Positions 44,354 through 54,230 are shown, numbered from the stretch's first letter. The stretch is DNA of 64,000 nt from Comamonadaceae bacterium ALPHA2B (GCA_005503065.1 SCOE01000004.1:186001-250000); one strand, 5' to 3'. A program made the numbers and translations. Notes: generated by a model from the sequence alone, not told the origin.

Positions 44354-47208
44354 GCGTGGCTCCGCGCCTCGCCGGCGCCGTACAGGTTGGCGGTGCAGCG
44401 GCCGCAGATCGTGGGGTGCGCCGGGTCGCTGCCGACGTCGGCACGCCAGTGCCAGCAGCGCTCGCACTTGGTGTCGGAACTGGCCGTGACGCCCGTGGAC
44501 AGGGCGCTACCAGCCATCAATTCGATGGCGGACGTGATGAAGACGAACTTCAGGTCGTCGCCCAGCGAGGCCAGCAGCGCGTGGTCTTCAGGCGCGACGG
44601 TCAGCGTCACGTTGGCCTGCAGCGACGAGCCCAGTTGGCCGGCGGCGCGCACCGCCTCGATGTCCTTGTTGACCGCATCGCGGATCTCGCGGATGCGCGA
44701 CCACTTGGCCAGCAGCGCGGCATCGGGCTCGCCGAACACGCTGTACGTCTCCATGAAGATCGACTCGGACGTGCCCGCGAACTTCCACGCCTCCTCGGCG
44801 GTAAAGCTGAGGAAGGGCGCCATCCAGCGCAGCATCGCCTGGGTGATGTGCCACAGCGCGGTCTGCGCGCTGCGGCGCGCGCGCGAGCCCGGCGCGGTGG
44901 TGTAGAGCCGGTCCTTGAGCACGTCGAGGTAGAAGGCGCCCAGGTCTTCGGAGCAGTAGACCTGCAGCTTGGCGACCACCGGGTGGAACTCGTACACCTC
45001 GTAGTGCGCCAGCACCTCGGCCTGGAACTGTGCCGCGCGCGCGAGCGCGTAGCGGTCGATCTCGAACAGCTCGTCCAGCGGCAGGCCGTCCTTGGCGATG
45101 TCGAAGTCGCTGGTGTTGGCCAGCAGGAAGCGCAAGGTGTTGCGGATGCGGCGGTAGGCATCGACCACTCGGGCGAGGATCTTGTCGTCGCCCGCGATGT
45201 CGCCCGAGTAGTCGCTGGCCGCCACCCACAGGCGGATGATCTCGGAGCCCAGCTTGTTGCTGATCTCCTGCGGCTCGATGCCGTTCTTGAGCGACTTGCT
45301 CATCTTGCGGCCCTGGCTGTCGACGGTGAAGCCGTGCGTCAGCAGGCCCTTGTAGGGCGCGCGCCCTTCGAGCGCACAGGCCAGCAGCAGCGAGGAGTGG
45401 AACCACCCGCGGTGCTGGTCGTGGCCTTCCAGGTAGAGGTCGGCCTCGGGGCCGACCTCGTGGAACTGCGGTGCGTGCGTGCCGCGCAGTACGTGGAAGA
45501 AGGTCGAGCCGGAGTCGAACCACACCTCGAGGATGTCGCTGCTCTTGGTGTAGTTCGGTGCGTCCTCGGCGCCGAGGATCTCCTCGGTGGTCGCGCGGCT
45601 CCAGGCCTCGATGCCGCCCTGCTCGACGATGGCGGCGGCCTGGTCGAGGATTTCCATCGTGCGCGGGTGCAGCTCGCCCGACTCCTTGTGCAGGAAGAAG
45701 GGGATGGGCACGCCCCAGCTGCGCTGGCGCGAGATGCACCAGTCGGGCCGGTTGGCGATCATGTCGTGCAGGCGCGCCTTGCCGTTCTCGGGGTAGAAGC
45801 CCGTCTGCTCGATGGCGTCCAGCGCGATCTGGCGCAGCGTCTTCGCCGGCTTGGCGCCCGGCTTCGTGAACACGCCTTCGCCCTCGTCCATGCGGATGAA
45901 CCACTGCGCGGCGGCGCGGTAGATCACCGGCGTCTTGTGGCGCCAGCAGTGCGGGTAGCTGTGGGTGATGGTCTCGGTGGTCAGCAGCCGGCCGGCGCCG
46001 CGCAGCGCCTCGATGATGTGCGGCACCGCCTTCCAGATGTTCTGGCCGCCGAAGAGCGGGAAGTCGGCCGCGTAGCTGCCGTTGCCCTGCACCGGGTTCA
46101 GGATGTCGTCGTAGGCGAGGCCGTGCGCCACGCAGGAGTTGAAGTCGTCCAGGCCGTAGGCAGGCGAGGAGTGCACGATGCCGGTGCCGTCGGTGGCGGT
46201 GGCGTAGTCGGCCAGGTACACGGGCGCGAGGCGCCGGTAGCCGTAGCTGCCGTCGTCGCTCTGCACGTCGTACAGCGGGTGTTCGAATTCCAGGCCGCCC
46301 AGCGCCTCGCCCTTGACGGTGGCGATCACCTGGCCGTCGAGCGCGTAGCGCGTCATGCACATCTCGACCAGCGACTCGGCCACGATCAGCAGGCCCTTGT
46401 CGGTGTCGACCAGCGCGTAGACCAGCTCGGGGTTGAGGTTGAGCGCCTGGTTGGCCGGGATGGTCCAGGCGGTGGTGGTCCAGATGACGGCGAACACGTC
46501 GCCCAGCGCGTCGGGGCGGCCGAAGGCGGCCAGCACCTTGTCGCGCTCATGGGCCTTGAAGGCGACGTCGATGGTCTGCGATTTCTTGTCCTGGTACTCG
46601 ATCTCGAACTCGGCCAGGGAGGAACCGCAGTCGAAGCACCAGTACACGGGCTTGAGCCCGCGGTAGACGAAGCCGCGCTCGATCACCTTCTTGAAGGCGC
46701 GGATCTCGCCCGCCTCGTTGGCGAAATCCATCGTCTTGTACGGGTGGTCCCATTCGCCCAGCACGCCCAGGCGCTGGAAGTCCGCCATCTGCTGCGCGAT
46801 CTGCTCGGTGGCGTAGGCGCGGCTCTTGGCCTGCATCTCGTCGCGGCTCAGGTTGCGGCCGTACTGCTTCTCGATGGCGTTCTCGATCGGCAGGCCGTGG
46901 CAGTCCCAGCCCGGCACGTAGAGCGCGTCGAAGCCCTTGAGCTGGCGCGCCTTGGTGATCATGTCCTTGAGGATCTTGTTCACCGCGTGGCCCATGTGGA
47001 TCTGGCCGTTGGCATAGGGCGGGCCGTCGTGCAGGATGAACTTGGGTGCCCCGGCGCGGGCCACGCGCAGGCGCTTGTACAGGCCCTCGTCGTTCCACTG
47101 CTTCACCCAGCCCGGCTCGCGCCTGGGCAGGTCGCCGCGCATGGGGAAGGGGGTGTCGGGCAGGTTGAGCGTGGCGCGGTAATCGGTGGGTTGGGCAGCG
47201 TCAGACAT
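44350..47208 (-). CDS. ileS: Isoleucine-tRNA ligase
   Basis: IleRS of 952 residues, normal length, charges tRNA-Ile and edits Val. The HIGH motif is HMGH at 71-74; KMSKS is at 635-639; the C-terminal zinc motif is CERCWHW...CGRC. A degenerate copy of the dispersed palindrome (44485-44529) lies inside the frame before the zinc domain and encodes '[19 protein letters not shown]', a tolerant linker. Upstream of the start, ribF is transcribed in the same direction, from further upstream. Confidence 0.97.
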   Translation of the reverse strand: MSDAAQPTDYRATLNLPDTPFPMRGDLPRREPGWVKQWNDEGLYKRLRVARAGAPKFILHDGPPYANGQIHMGHAVNKILKDMITKARQLKGFDALYVPGWDCHGLPIENAIEKQYGRNLSRDEMQAKSRAYATEQIAQQMADFQRLGVLGEWDHPYKTMDFANEAGEIRAFKKVIERGFVYRGLKPVYWCFDCGSSLAEFEIEYQDKKSQTIDVAFKAHERDKVLAAFGRPDALGDVFAVIWTTTAWTIPANQALNLNPELVYALVDTDKGLLIVAESLVEMCMTRYALDGQVIATVKGEALGGLEFEHPLYDVQSDDGSYGYRRLAPVYLADYATATDGTGIVHSSPAYGLDDFNSCVAHGLAYDDILNPVQGNGSYAADFPLFGGQNIWKAVPHIIEALRGAGRLLTTETITHSYPHCWRHKTPVIYRAAAQWFIRMDEGEGVFTKPGAKPAKTLRQIALDAIEQTGFYPENGKARLHDMIANRPDWCISRQRSWGVPIPFFLHKESGELHPRTMEILDQAAAIVEQGGIEAWSRATTEEILGAEDAPNYTKSSDILEVWFDSGSTFFHVLRGTHAPQFHEVGPEADLYLEGHDQHRGWFHSSLLLACALEGRAPYKGLLTHGFTVDSQGRKMSKSLKNGIEPQEISNKLGSEIIRLWVAASDYSGDIAGDDKILARVVDAYRRIRNTLRFLLANTSDFDIAKDGLPLDELFEIDRYALARAAQFQAEVLAHYEVYEFHPVVAKLQVYCSEDLGAFYLDVLKDRLYTTAPGSRARRSAQTALWHITQAMLRWMAPFLSFTAEEAWKFAGTSESIFMETYSVFGEPDAALLAKWSRIREIRDAVNKDIEAVRAAGQLGSSLQANVTLTVAPEDHALLASLGDDLKFVFITSAIELMAGSALSTGVTASSDTKCERCWHWRADVGSDPAHPTICGRCTANLYGAGEARSHA
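44485..44529 (-). repeat. Dispersed palindrome repeat, copy G (degenerate, inside ileS)
   Basis: On the minus strand, core GCCATCGAATTGATGGC (44513-44529), then TGGTAGCGCCC and TGTCCACGGGCG. Two paired changes in the arms keep the dyad. It encodes a linker near the C-terminus of IleRS. Confidence 0.55.
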
Positions 47209-47330
47209 GGTGGATGCGAACGAAAAGAGCTTCGACAGGCTCAGCCCGAGCGGCGGCGGCCGTCGGCGAAAAGGAGAGGGAGCCGTTCGCCCCGAGCTTG
47301 TCCAAGGGCGGCAGCACGGGACGTGCAGGG

Positions 47331-48380
47331 CTAAATTCGGTCGCGCGTGGTCTGGCGCCGGGTTTCCGCGTGGGGATTGCTGTGCGTGGCTGCGAAGAAG
47401 GCGCGCGCGTCGTCACGGTCCTTGGCGATGCCCGCGGTCAGGGCTTCCAGGCTCGTGTAGCGCAGTTCGTCGTGCAGTTTGGAGAGCAGGTCCACCCGGA
47501 CGATTTTACCGTAGGCCCCTTCGGCGCCCAGGCCGGACGGCCATTCGAGGCAGTGCGTCTCGAGCAGCACCCGGCCGCCGTTGACGTCGTTGGCGTCGAG
47601 CGAGGGACGCACGCCGAGGTTCGCCACGCCCTGCAGCGGCCGGTCGGCCAGGCCGTGCACCAGCACCGCGAAGATGCCGCTGGCGGCCGGCTTCCAATGC
47701 TTGAAGCGAAGGTTGAGCGTGCGAAAGCCATCGGTGCCGCCCGGGTGCGAGGCGCCCAGCGCCCGGCCGAGCTTGCGGCCATGCACCACGTGGCCCGAGA
47801 TCGCGTAGGGACGGCCGAGCAGGGCCTGCACGTCGGCCATGCGGCCCTGGGCCAGCGCATCGCGGACGGCAGAGCTGGACACGCGCAGCCCATGGACCTC
47901 ATAGCTCATCATGCGGGCGACGTCGAAGCCGTGCTGCGCGCCCGCCGCGTCGAGCATCGCGTAGTCGCCCGCGCGCTTGGCACCGAAGCGGAAGTCGTCG
48001 CCCACCAGCACGTAGCGCGCACCCAGGCCGTCGATCAGCACGTCGCGGATGAACTGCTGGGGCGGCCGGCTGGCCAGGCGTGCGTCGAAGGGCAGCACGA
48101 TGGTCTGGTCGACGCCGTTGGCCGCCAGTTCGCAGAGCTTGTCGCGCAGCGTCGCGATGCGCGCCGGTGCCAGTTCGGGCTTCTTTGTCACGCCCGCGAA
48201 GTAGTCGCGCGGGTGGGGCTCGAAGGTCATGACGCAACTGGGCAGGCCGCGCTGCCGGGCCTCGGCATTGAGCAGCGCGAGCATGGCCTGGTGCCCGCGG
48301 TGCACGCCATCGAAGTTGCCGATGGTCAGCGCGCAGGCAGGCGCCACGCCGGGGTGCCGGAAGCCACGGAATATCTGCAT
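47331..48380 (-). CDS. ribF: Bifunctional riboflavin kinase/FMN adenylyltransferase
   Basis: RibF of 349 residues makes FMN and FAD from riboflavin. The N-terminal nucleotidyltransferase domain has '[17 protein letters not shown]' and 'FEPHPRDYF'; the C-terminal kinase domain has '[13 protein letters not shown]' and '[10 protein letters not shown]'. The length is normal. The ATG 48380 is preceded by only six bases and then a copy of the dispersed palindrome (H), with no evident ribosome site, so translation may depend on the repeat context. No FMN riboswitch was seen. Confidence 0.95.
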   Translation of the reverse strand: MQIFRGFRHPGVAPACALTIGNFDGVHRGHQAMLALLNAEARQRGLPSCVMTFEPHPRDYFAGVTKKPELAPARIATLRDKLCELAANGVDQTIVLPFDARLASRPPQQFIRDVLIDGLGARYVLVGDDFRFGAKRAGDYAMLDAAGAQHGFDVARMMSYEVHGLRVSSSAVRDALAQGRMADVQALLGRPYAISGHVVHGRKLGRALGASHPGGTDGFRTLNLRFKHWKPAASGIFAVLVHGLADRPLQGVANLGVRPSLDANDVNGGRVLLETHCLEWPSGLGAEGAYGKIVRVDLLSKLHDELRYTSLEALTAGIAKDRDDARAFFAATHSNPHAETRRQTTRDRI

Positions 48381-48385
48381 GGGAT

Positions 48386-48432
48386 GTTATGTTTTTGATA
48401 GCAGGCCGCGCCCGGCGGATGGGCCTTGGCGG
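48386..48432 (+). repeat. Dispersed palindrome repeat, copy H (5' of ribF)
   Basis: Core GTTATGTTTTTGATAGC (48386-48402, one change from the usual GC start), then AGGCCGCGCCCGG and GGGCCTTGGCGGGC. It lies directly before the ribF start codon. Confidence 0.6.
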
Positions 48433-48523
48433 GCGAGTTGTCATCAAAGCGGGTTATATTGTGGCGCGTTCGCTGTATTCCCATCCCCCCGTTCGGTTCT
48501 CTTTGTTCAAGGAGGCTTGTGTG

Positions 48524-49081
48524 GTGAAGGTTTTGAAGCTGTCGGCCCAGGGCCTGCCGCAATCGTGGATCTCGCTGGAGCAGGCGGTGACCCACTACGC
48601 GGCGGACGAAGTGCGCTGGGAGGCAGGCGGGCAGATCGCGCTGTTCCGCGGCGGCCACAACGCCGTCACCGGTGAGCAGTCGCAGATCGCGGTGAGCAGC
48701 ATCATCGGTACCAAGGGCGTGCCGCGCATCAGCCCCTTCCAGCTGCGGCCGGGCCTCACCAACAGCAAGCTGTTCGCACGCGATCGCAACGTCTGCGCCT
48801 ATTGCGGCGGCCATTTCCACGAGGACGAGCTCACGCGCGAGCACATCATCCCCTTCGCGCAGAACGGTGTGGACCACTGGATGAACGTCGTCACCGCCTG
48901 CCGTCCCTGCAACCACCGCAAGAGCAGCCGCACGCCCGAGCAGGCGCACATGCCCCTGCTGTACACGCCCTACATCCCCAGCCTGTGGGAAGACTTCATC
49001 CTGCGCAACCGCCGCATCCTGGCCGACCAGATGGAGTTCCTGATGGCGCACATCCCGAGCAGTTCGCGGCTGCACGGGTAG
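48524..49081 (+). CDS. HNH endonuclease
   Basis: The 185-residue protein has an HNH nuclease domain (about residues 88-140): CAYCGGHF, 'ELTREHIIPF', 'NVVTACRPCNHRKSSRTPEQ', the two CxxC pairs and catalytic His. Two GTG starts (48521 and 48524) follow an AAGGAGG site; 48524 gives MKVLKLSAQG and is chosen. It stands alone, divergent from ribF. Function is unknown; these HNH proteins are conserved in Comamonadaceae, so a house-keeping or DNA-repair role is more likely than restriction. A terminator follows. Confidence 0.85.
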   Translation: MKVLKLSAQGLPQSWISLEQAVTHYAADEVRWEAGGQIALFRGGHNAVTGEQSQIAVSSIIGTKGVPRISPFQLRPGLTNSKLFARDRNVCAYCGGHFHEDELTREHIIPFAQNGVDHWMNVVTACRPCNHRKSSRTPEQAHMPLLYTPYIPSLWEDFILRNRRILADQMEFLMAHIPSSSRLHG

Positions 49082-49099
49082 CGGCGGACATTCCGAAGC

Positions 49100-49123
49100 A
49101 ACGAGGCGCCACGGCGCCTCGTT
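49100..49123 (+). terminator. Hairpin after the HNH gene
   Basis: AACGAGGCGCC-ac-GGCGCCTCGTT is an 11-bp perfect stem with a two-base loop, followed by GTTCTTGT. The T-tract is weak. Confidence 0.6.
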
Positions 49124-49190
49124 GTTCTTGTGGGGGAGCTCGGTGGCGCCAGGCCGGCCAGCCGCAACGGCGCGTCGGCCATGGCAGGTC

Positions 49191-50567
49191 TCAATAGCTG
49201 AGTTCGAGCACGCTGAGGTGGCCCTGCGCCGCGGGCCAGGTCAGTCCGGCGATGCGCTCGCCGTTGAACTCGCCCACCACGCTGCGCTGGGCCTCGGTGC
49301 CGACCTTGAGTCGCGCGCTGGCGACGCCCGATCCCCGTGGCGGCACGCCGGGCAACTGGGCCTGGCCGTCGAGGCGCATCGTGTCGCGCTGGGCGTCGAA
49401 GTAGCCGCGCGGCCGCGTGAACACCACGATGGCCTTGGCGTCGCGGTCGGCCGGCAGCAGGCGCTCCGGCCGCAGGTTGACGATCTCGCTCGAGCGCGGG
49501 AAGGGGCTGCGATAGATGTGCGTGGTCGCGTAGCCGGGCGCGGTGATGTCGAATTCGTAGAACAGGCGCGGGTCGGCCGCGAACGGGCCCCAACGGCCGT
49601 CGGGGCCGATGGTCTTGCGCCAGGCCGGCGCCCCGATGCGCGCGCCGGTGGCCGGGTCGATCGCGTACACCGCCAACTGCGCGCCGACGAGGGACTGGTT
49701 GTTGGCGAAGCTGCCGCTCGCAGGGTCGCTGGCCACGAGGCCCAGGCCGGTGAGGCGGCCATCGAGCCGCACCGACGATTCGGCCGCGATGGCCATGCTG
49801 CGCGGCGCCGAGCCGGTGAGGAACTCCCAGGTCGCGGCGAAGGCGGCCGGCGAGAAGGAGGTCTCGCGGTGGTCCACGCGCGGCAGCACCACGTTGCGCG
49901 CACCGCGCAGGGCCGGTCCGTCGAAGCCGATGCCGGTGGGCGTGTCGGGCCTGCCGATCCACACGCCGTCGGGCTGGGCGTACTTGTCGTTGTTGTCCGA
50001 GCGCAGCGTGAGCCAGCGCACCCCCGGCGTCACCTCCTCGCCATTCGGTCCCTTCGGCGCATTGAGCTGCGTGAGGAAGGACGAGCGCGCCGAGAACTCG
50101 TTCTGCTCCAGGTAGCCCGGGATGTTCCAGATGCCGTGCGCCGGGTTGCCGCCCAGCACCACGTGGCTCACCTTCACGGCGGCGCCGCCGTTCTGCACGT
50201 AGTTGCGGATCGTGTTGCCACCGCGCGAGTTGCCGATGAGCACGACCTGGTTCGCGCCCGTCTGGCGCAGCACCGCATCGACCCGCTCGGCCAGGAAGGC
50301 CATCGACTCGGCCGTCGAACTGCGACCCGGCTGGGCGACGGTGTCGTCGTCGCGCGCCAGCGGCATCGGCTGGTCGAAGGCGAACAGCCGGTCGCGCGGC
50401 CAGCCGTTGGATTCGAAGCGCCACACGGTGGTCTGCCACAGCGCGGCCGAGTCGCCGTTGCCGTGCACGAAGACGATGGGCGGGTACGACGTGGGCATCA
50501 TGGTCGAGCAGGCGGTGAGGGCGAGCAGCGCGGGCGCGCCGAGCAGCAGGGTGCGGCGTTGGGTCAT
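49191..50567 (-). CDS. Alpha/beta-hydrolase lipoprotein (esterase/lipase-like)
   Basis: The 458-residue protein has a lipoprotein signal with Arg pair (MTQRRTLLLGAPALLALTAC). The catalytic domain begins 'PPIVFVHGNGDSAALWQTTVWRF', with the nucleophile Ser in 'VVLIGNSRGGNTIRNY'. The His in 'PRVDHRETSFS' could complete the triad. The C-terminal half has beta-rich parts like those of large secreted lipases. It may act on extracellular esters such as short polyesters. It stands alone on the minus strand. Confidence 0.8.
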   Translation of the reverse strand: MTQRRTLLLGAPALLALTACSTMMPTSYPPIVFVHGNGDSAALWQTTVWRFESNGWPRDRLFAFDQPMPLARDDDTVAQPGRSSTAESMAFLAERVDAVLRQTGANQVVLIGNSRGGNTIRNYVQNGGAAVKVSHVVLGGNPAHGIWNIPGYLEQNEFSARSSFLTQLNAPKGPNGEEVTPGVRWLTLRSDNNDKYAQPDGVWIGRPDTPTGIGFDGPALRGARNVVLPRVDHRETSFSPAAFAATWEFLTGSAPRSMAIAAESSVRLDGRLTGLGLVASDPASGSFANNQSLVGAQLAVYAIDPATGARIGAPAWRKTIGPDGRWGPFAADPRLFYEFDITAPGYATTHIYRSPFPRSSEIVNLRPERLLPADRDAKAIVVFTRPRGYFDAQRDTMRLDGQAQLPGVPPRGSGVASARLKVGTEAQRSVVGEFNGERIAGLTWPAAQGHLSVLELSY

Positions 50568-50597
50568 GTCTCGGAGTCTCCTAGCTTCGACTTATAA

Positions 50598-50630
50598 ACA
50601 AAAAAGCCCGCCAGCGCAGGACTGGCGGGC
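50598..50630 (-). terminator. Terminator after the acyl-CoA dehydrogenase genes
   Basis: Read on the minus strand: GCCCGCCAG-tcctgcg-CTGGCGGGC with a following T6 run (A-run at 50600-50605 on the plus strand). The stem is part of dispersed palindrome copy I. Confidence 0.9.
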
Positions 50631-50654
50631 GGGAGCAGCTATGAAATTTGTAGC
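50598..50654 (-). repeat. Dispersed palindrome repeat, copy I
   Basis: On the minus strand, core GCTACAAATTTCATAGC (50638-50654), then TGCTCCC and the long GC-stem that serves as terminator. Shows the repeat working as a transcription end. Confidence 0.85.
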
Positions 50655-50671
50655 GAGCTGCGTCGGCGGGC

Positions 50672-51787
50672 TCAGGCGAAGACGCCGGCCGTGTCGGTCA
50701 TGCGGGCCGACACCTCGCCCAGGTGGTGCAGGGTGTCGCCGAACACCATCTCCATCTGGGTGAGCTTGCGGAAGTAGTGGCTGCCCATGTACTCGTCGGT
50801 CACGCCGATGCCGCCATGCAGTTGCACCGACTGCTGGCCGACGAAGCGCATCGCCACGCCGAGCTGGTACTTCGCGCGTGCCATCGCCTGGCGACGCTCG
50901 GCGGCGGGCGCGTTGAGCTTGAGGCTGGCGTAATAGCTCATCGAGCGGGCCAGTTCCAGCTGCATCTTCATGTCGGCCACGCGATGGCGCAACGCCTGGA
51001 AGCTGGCGATCGGCACGCCGAACTGCTTGCGCGTGTTCATGTACTCGACGGTCAGCGCCAGCGTCTTGTCCATCACGCCCACGCCCTCGGCGCAGGTGGC
51101 GGCGATGCCGATGTCCACCGCATGCTCGAGCACCGGCAGGCCCTCGGCCGCAACCAGCGTGGCGGCGGCGTTGTCGAACACCACCTCGGCCGCGCGGCTG
51201 CCGTCCTGGGTGGCGTAGCCGCGGGCGGCGACGCCGTCGGCCGAACGTTCGACGAGGAAGAGGGCGATCCCGCCGTCGAGCTGGGCCGGCACGAGGTAAG
51301 CATCGGCCTGGTCACCGGCGGGCACCACGCCCTTGGTGCCGTGCACCGTGTAGCCGTCGCCAGCCTTCTTGGCCGTGGCCGCGCAGACGTCGAGGCGGTA
51401 GCGCGCTTTCTTTTCCTGCCAGGCAAGCACGACCAGGGCTTCGCCGCCGGCGATGCGCGGCAGCCACGCCTGCTTGGTTGCTGCGTCGGCATGGCCGGCC
51501 AGCACGGCACCGGCGATCAGCGACTGCGCCAGCGGCTCCAGCACGATGCCGCGGCCGAGCTCTTCCATCACCACCATGCCCTCGACCGGGCCCATGCCCA
51601 GGCCGCCGTCGTCTTCGGGGATGTACAGGCCGGCCAGACCGAGTTCGGCCAGTTCGTTCCAGGCGGCGCGGTCGAAGCCGCCCGCCGCCTCGATCTTGCG
51701 GCGACGCTCGAAGTCGTAGCCCTTTTCCACCCACTTGGCGACGGCGTCGCGCAGTTGCTGCTGGTCGTCCGAGAAATTGAAGTCCAT
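50672..51787 (-). CDS. Acyl-CoA dehydrogenase (PimD-type subunit)
   Basis: The 371-residue FAD-dependent acyl-CoA dehydrogenase is likely the small partner of a heterodimer. The N-terminal 'ELAELGLAGLYIPEDDGGLGM' and the C-terminal 'VQLHGGIGVTDEYMGSHYFRKLTQMEMVFGDTLHHLGEV' match the family. With the next gene it resembles pimeloyl-CoA dehydrogenase subunits PimD/PimC, which oxidise dicarboxyl-CoA or medium-chain CoA esters; the exact substrate is not certain. It follows the partner gene by 12 bp. Confidence 0.9.
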   Translation of the reverse strand: MDFNFSDDQQQLRDAVAKWVEKGYDFERRRKIEAAGGFDRAAWNELAELGLAGLYIPEDDGGLGMGPVEGMVVMEELGRGIVLEPLAQSLIAGAVLAGHADAATKQAWLPRIAGGEALVVLAWQEKKARYRLDVCAATAKKAGDGYTVHGTKGVVPAGDQADAYLVPAQLDGGIALFLVERSADGVAARGYATQDGSRAAEVVFDNAAATLVAAEGLPVLEHAVDIGIAATCAEGVGVMDKTLALTVEYMNTRKQFGVPIASFQALRHRVADMKMQLELARSMSYYASLKLNAPAAERRQAMARAKYQLGVAMRFVGQQSVQLHGGIGVTDEYMGSHYFRKLTQMEMVFGDTLHHLGEVSARMTDTAGVFA

Positions 51788-51799
51788 CTGAGTCTCCGA

Positions 51800-52981
51800 T
51801 CAGCCGAGCACGGTTTGAGCAACGATGTTTCTTTGCACTTCGTTCGAACCGCCATAGATCGTGGTCTTGCGGTAGTTGAAGAAGTTCGAGGCCAGCGGGG
51901 CGAGCGCGGGGTTGCCGCCGGGGAAGTCGCCCTGCCAGCCGGCTTCCATCGCCTCGCGCATCAGCGGCAGCGAGTAGGCGCCGCCGGCGAGCATCATCAG
52001 TTCGGTGTAGCGCTGCTGGATCTCGCTGCCCTTGATCTTGAGCAGGCCCGCGATGTCGAGCGAGTTCTTGCCCGAGGTGGCGGCCGACAGCACGCGCAGC
52101 ACGAGCATCTCGAGCGCGACGATGTCGACTTCCAGCTTGGCGATCTCGTCGCGGAAGCGCAGGTCGTCGTACACGCCCTCGGCCTTGGCGATGCGCTTGA
52201 GGCGCTCCAGCTCACGCTTGGCGCGGTTCACGTCGGCGATGTTGGTGCGCTCGTGGGAGAGCAGGTGCTTGGCGTAGGTCCAGCCCTTGTTCTCCTCGCC
52301 GATCAGGTTCTCGGCCGGCACCTCGACGTTGTCGAAGAACACGTCGTTGACCTCGAAGCCGCCGTCCAGCAGCTTGATCGGCCGCACCGTCACGCCGGGC
52401 GACTTCATGTCGAGCACGATGAAGCTGATGCCGGTCTGCGGCTTGCCTTCGCTGCTGGTGCGCACGAGGTTGAACATCCAGTCGCCGTATTGGCCCAGGG
52501 TGGTCCAGGTCTTCTGGCCGTTGATGATGTATTTGTCGCCCTTGCGTTCGGCCTTGGTGCGCAGCGAGGCCAGGTCCGAACCGGAGCCCGGCTCGCTGTA
52601 GCCCTGGCTCCACCAGACCTCGCCGCTGGCGATGCCGGGCAGCAGGCGCTGCTGCTGCTCCTTGTTGCCGTAGGCCATGATGACCGGAGCCACCATCACC
52701 GGGCCGAAGGGCACGATGCGCGGCGCGCCGGCCATGGCGCATTCCTCTTCGAAGAGGTGCTTCTCGATGGCGGTCCAGCCCGGGCCGCCGAATTCCTTGG
52801 GCCAGCCGTAGCCCAGCCAGCCCTTCTTGCCCAGGATCTTCGCCCAGGTCTGCATATCGTCGCGCGTCAGTTCGAGCGCGTTGTGCACCTTGTGCGAGAT
52901 GTGCTTGGGCAGGTTGTCCGCGACCCAGGCGCGGATGTCTTCGCGGAACTTCTGTTCCTCGGGGGTGAAGGCCAAATCCAT
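51800..52981 (-). CDS. Acyl-CoA dehydrogenase (PimC-type subunit)
   Basis: The 393-residue protein is the large partner. The FAD signature 'WWSQGYSEPGSGSDLASLRTKAER' and 'WTTLGQYGDWMFNLVRT' are present. The end 'TTIYGGSNEVQRNIVAQTVLG' is typical. It probably forms a heterodimer with the following gene and passes electrons to ETF. It is divergent from purN over about 170 bp. Confidence 0.92.
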   Translation of the reverse strand: MDLAFTPEEQKFREDIRAWVADNLPKHISHKVHNALELTRDDMQTWAKILGKKGWLGYGWPKEFGGPGWTAIEKHLFEEECAMAGAPRIVPFGPVMVAPVIMAYGNKEQQQRLLPGIASGEVWWSQGYSEPGSGSDLASLRTKAERKGDKYIINGQKTWTTLGQYGDWMFNLVRTSSEGKPQTGISFIVLDMKSPGVTVRPIKLLDGGFEVNDVFFDNVEVPAENLIGEENKGWTYAKHLLSHERTNIADVNRAKRELERLKRIAKAEGVYDDLRFRDEIAKLEVDIVALEMLVLRVLSAATSGKNSLDIAGLLKIKGSEIQQRYTELMMLAGGAYSLPLMREAMEAGWQGDFPGGNPALAPLASNFFNYRKTTIYGGSNEVQRNIVAQTVLG

Positions 52982-53154
52982 GGGGGAGTCTCCAGAGAAT
53001 CCGGGTTTTTAGCACGGTCGTTCGCAAACGCAAGTCCGGCCGGCGACACGAAGATAATCCGCGCCAGTATGACCCGCGCCTCCGCCTTCCGACCCCTTGT
53101 CCGCCGCGCCGATGCGGCCTTCCTGTCCACCTTCCGGTACGCGGGCGCGTGCTG

Positions 53155-53763
53155 ATGCCGCGCAACATCGTCATCCTGATCTCGGGCAGCGGCTCGAACA
53201 TGGCGGCGATCGTGCGCGCCGCCGCCGTCGGGCGCTGGGCCCAGCGCTTCGACGCCCGCGTGGCCGCGGTGCTGAGCAACCGGCCCGACGCCGCCGGTCT
53301 GGCCTGGGCGCGGGGCGAGGGCATCGCCACCGGTGCGGTGGATCACAAGGCCTTCGAGTCACGCGAAGCCTTCGATGCGGGGCTGGCCACGGCCATCGAT
53401 GCGCATGCGCCGGCGCTGGTGGTGCTGGCGGGGTTCATGCGCATCCTCACGCCGGGCTTCGTCGAGCGCTATGCCGGGCGGCTGATCAACATCCACCCGT
53501 CGCTTCTTCCGGCCTTCCCGGGCCTGCACACGCACCGCCGCGCGATCGAGGCCGGTTGCCGCGTGGCCGGCGCCACCGTGCACCAGGTGACGACCGAGCT
53601 GGACCATGGGCCCATCCTCGCGCAGGCGGCCGTGCCGGTGCTGCCGGACGACACGCCCGAATCGCTGGCGGCCCGGGTGCTGTCGCAGGAGCACCGGATC
53701 TACCCGCTGGCCGTGGAGGAGTGGCTGGCGGCTTCGCCCGCTGTTGTTTCCCGCGCGTCGTGA
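53155..53763 (+). CDS. purN: Phosphoribosylglycinamide formyltransferase
   Basis: PurN transfers formyl from 10-formyl-THF to GAR in purine synthesis. The 202-residue protein starts at ATG 53155 (MPRNIVILISGSGSNMAAI); a GTG at 53149 is an alternative. The catalytic residues are seen in 'INIHPSLLPAFPG' (Asn and His) and 'ELDHGPI' (Asp). Length is normal. Confidence 0.96.
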   Translation: MPRNIVILISGSGSNMAAIVRAAAVGRWAQRFDARVAAVLSNRPDAAGLAWARGEGIATGAVDHKAFESREAFDAGLATAIDAHAPALVVLAGFMRILTPGFVERYAGRLINIHPSLLPAFPGLHTHRRAIEAGCRVAGATVHQVTTELDHGPILAQAAVPVLPDDTPESLAARVLSQEHRIYPLAVEEWLAASPAVVSRAS

Positions 53764-53818
53764 TTGAAGGGCCAAATTTTTCGTATGACATGGCCCCTTG
53801 GGCCGAGGAGAGATGTCG

Positions 53819-54157
53819 ATGACCCGTACCCCTTCCGTTCTTCTGGCTGCGCTGGTGACCACTGCCCTGATCGGTTGTGCCTCGGGCCCCGCGCCCGTCC
53901 CGGCCACGCCGCCACAGGCGGCTGCACCCGCCGCGCCGCCGCCGCCTCCCCCACCGGCCTGTGATGCCGCCGGGGCCCAGTTCGCGGTCGGCCAGCCGAT
54001 GACACCGCAACTCGAAGCCGCCGTGCGTGCCCGCGCCAACGCCGCCAGCGCACGGGTCCTGAAGCCCGGCCAGCCGGCGACGATGGACTTCAACCCGGCG
54101 CGGGTGAACGTCGACCTGGATGCGCGCAACCGCGTGAAGGCGGTGCGCTGCGGCTGA
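53819..54157 (+). CDS. Peptidase-inhibitor I78-family lipoprotein
   Basis: The start is ATG 53819; GAGGAG lies 8 bases before it, better spaced than from ATG 53813. The 112-residue product has a lipoprotein signal ending in LIGCAS, a Pro/Ala-rich spacer (about 25-45), and an I78 domain at the C-terminus: 'CDAAGAQFAVGQPMTPQLEAAV', 'RVLKPGQPATMDFNPARVNV'. I78 proteins inhibit serine proteases such as elastase. It probably guards the envelope. A repeat with a terminator-like tail follows (copy J). Confidence 0.8.
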   Translation: MTRTPSVLLAALVTTALIGCASGPAPVPATPPQAAAPAAPPPPPPPACDAAGAQFAVGQPMTPQLEAAVRARANAASARVLKPGQPATMDFNPARVNVDLDARNRVKAVRCG

Positions 54158-54171
54158 TCCTCGCCCGGTTT

Positions 54172-54226
54172 GCTATCGAATCAATAGCTGCTAGCGCCCA
54201 AGGGGCGGTCGTTTCGGGGCTTTTTC
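54172..54226 (+). repeat. Dispersed palindrome repeat, copy J
   Basis: Core GCTATCGAATCAATAGC (54172-54188), then TGCTAGCGCCC-aag-GGGCGG and a GGGGCTTTTTC end that may terminate the I78 transcript. Confidence 0.85.
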
Positions 54227-54230
54227 GTCT

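Noticed and set aside
44356-47334. 992-residue plus-strand frame opposite ileS
   Set aside because: Exact antisense of ileS with its motifs on the minus strand.
47209-48380. FMN riboswitch upstream of ribF
   Set aside because: The region before ribF is a dispersed palindrome and has no RFN-element motifs; ribF is not usually so regulated in this group.
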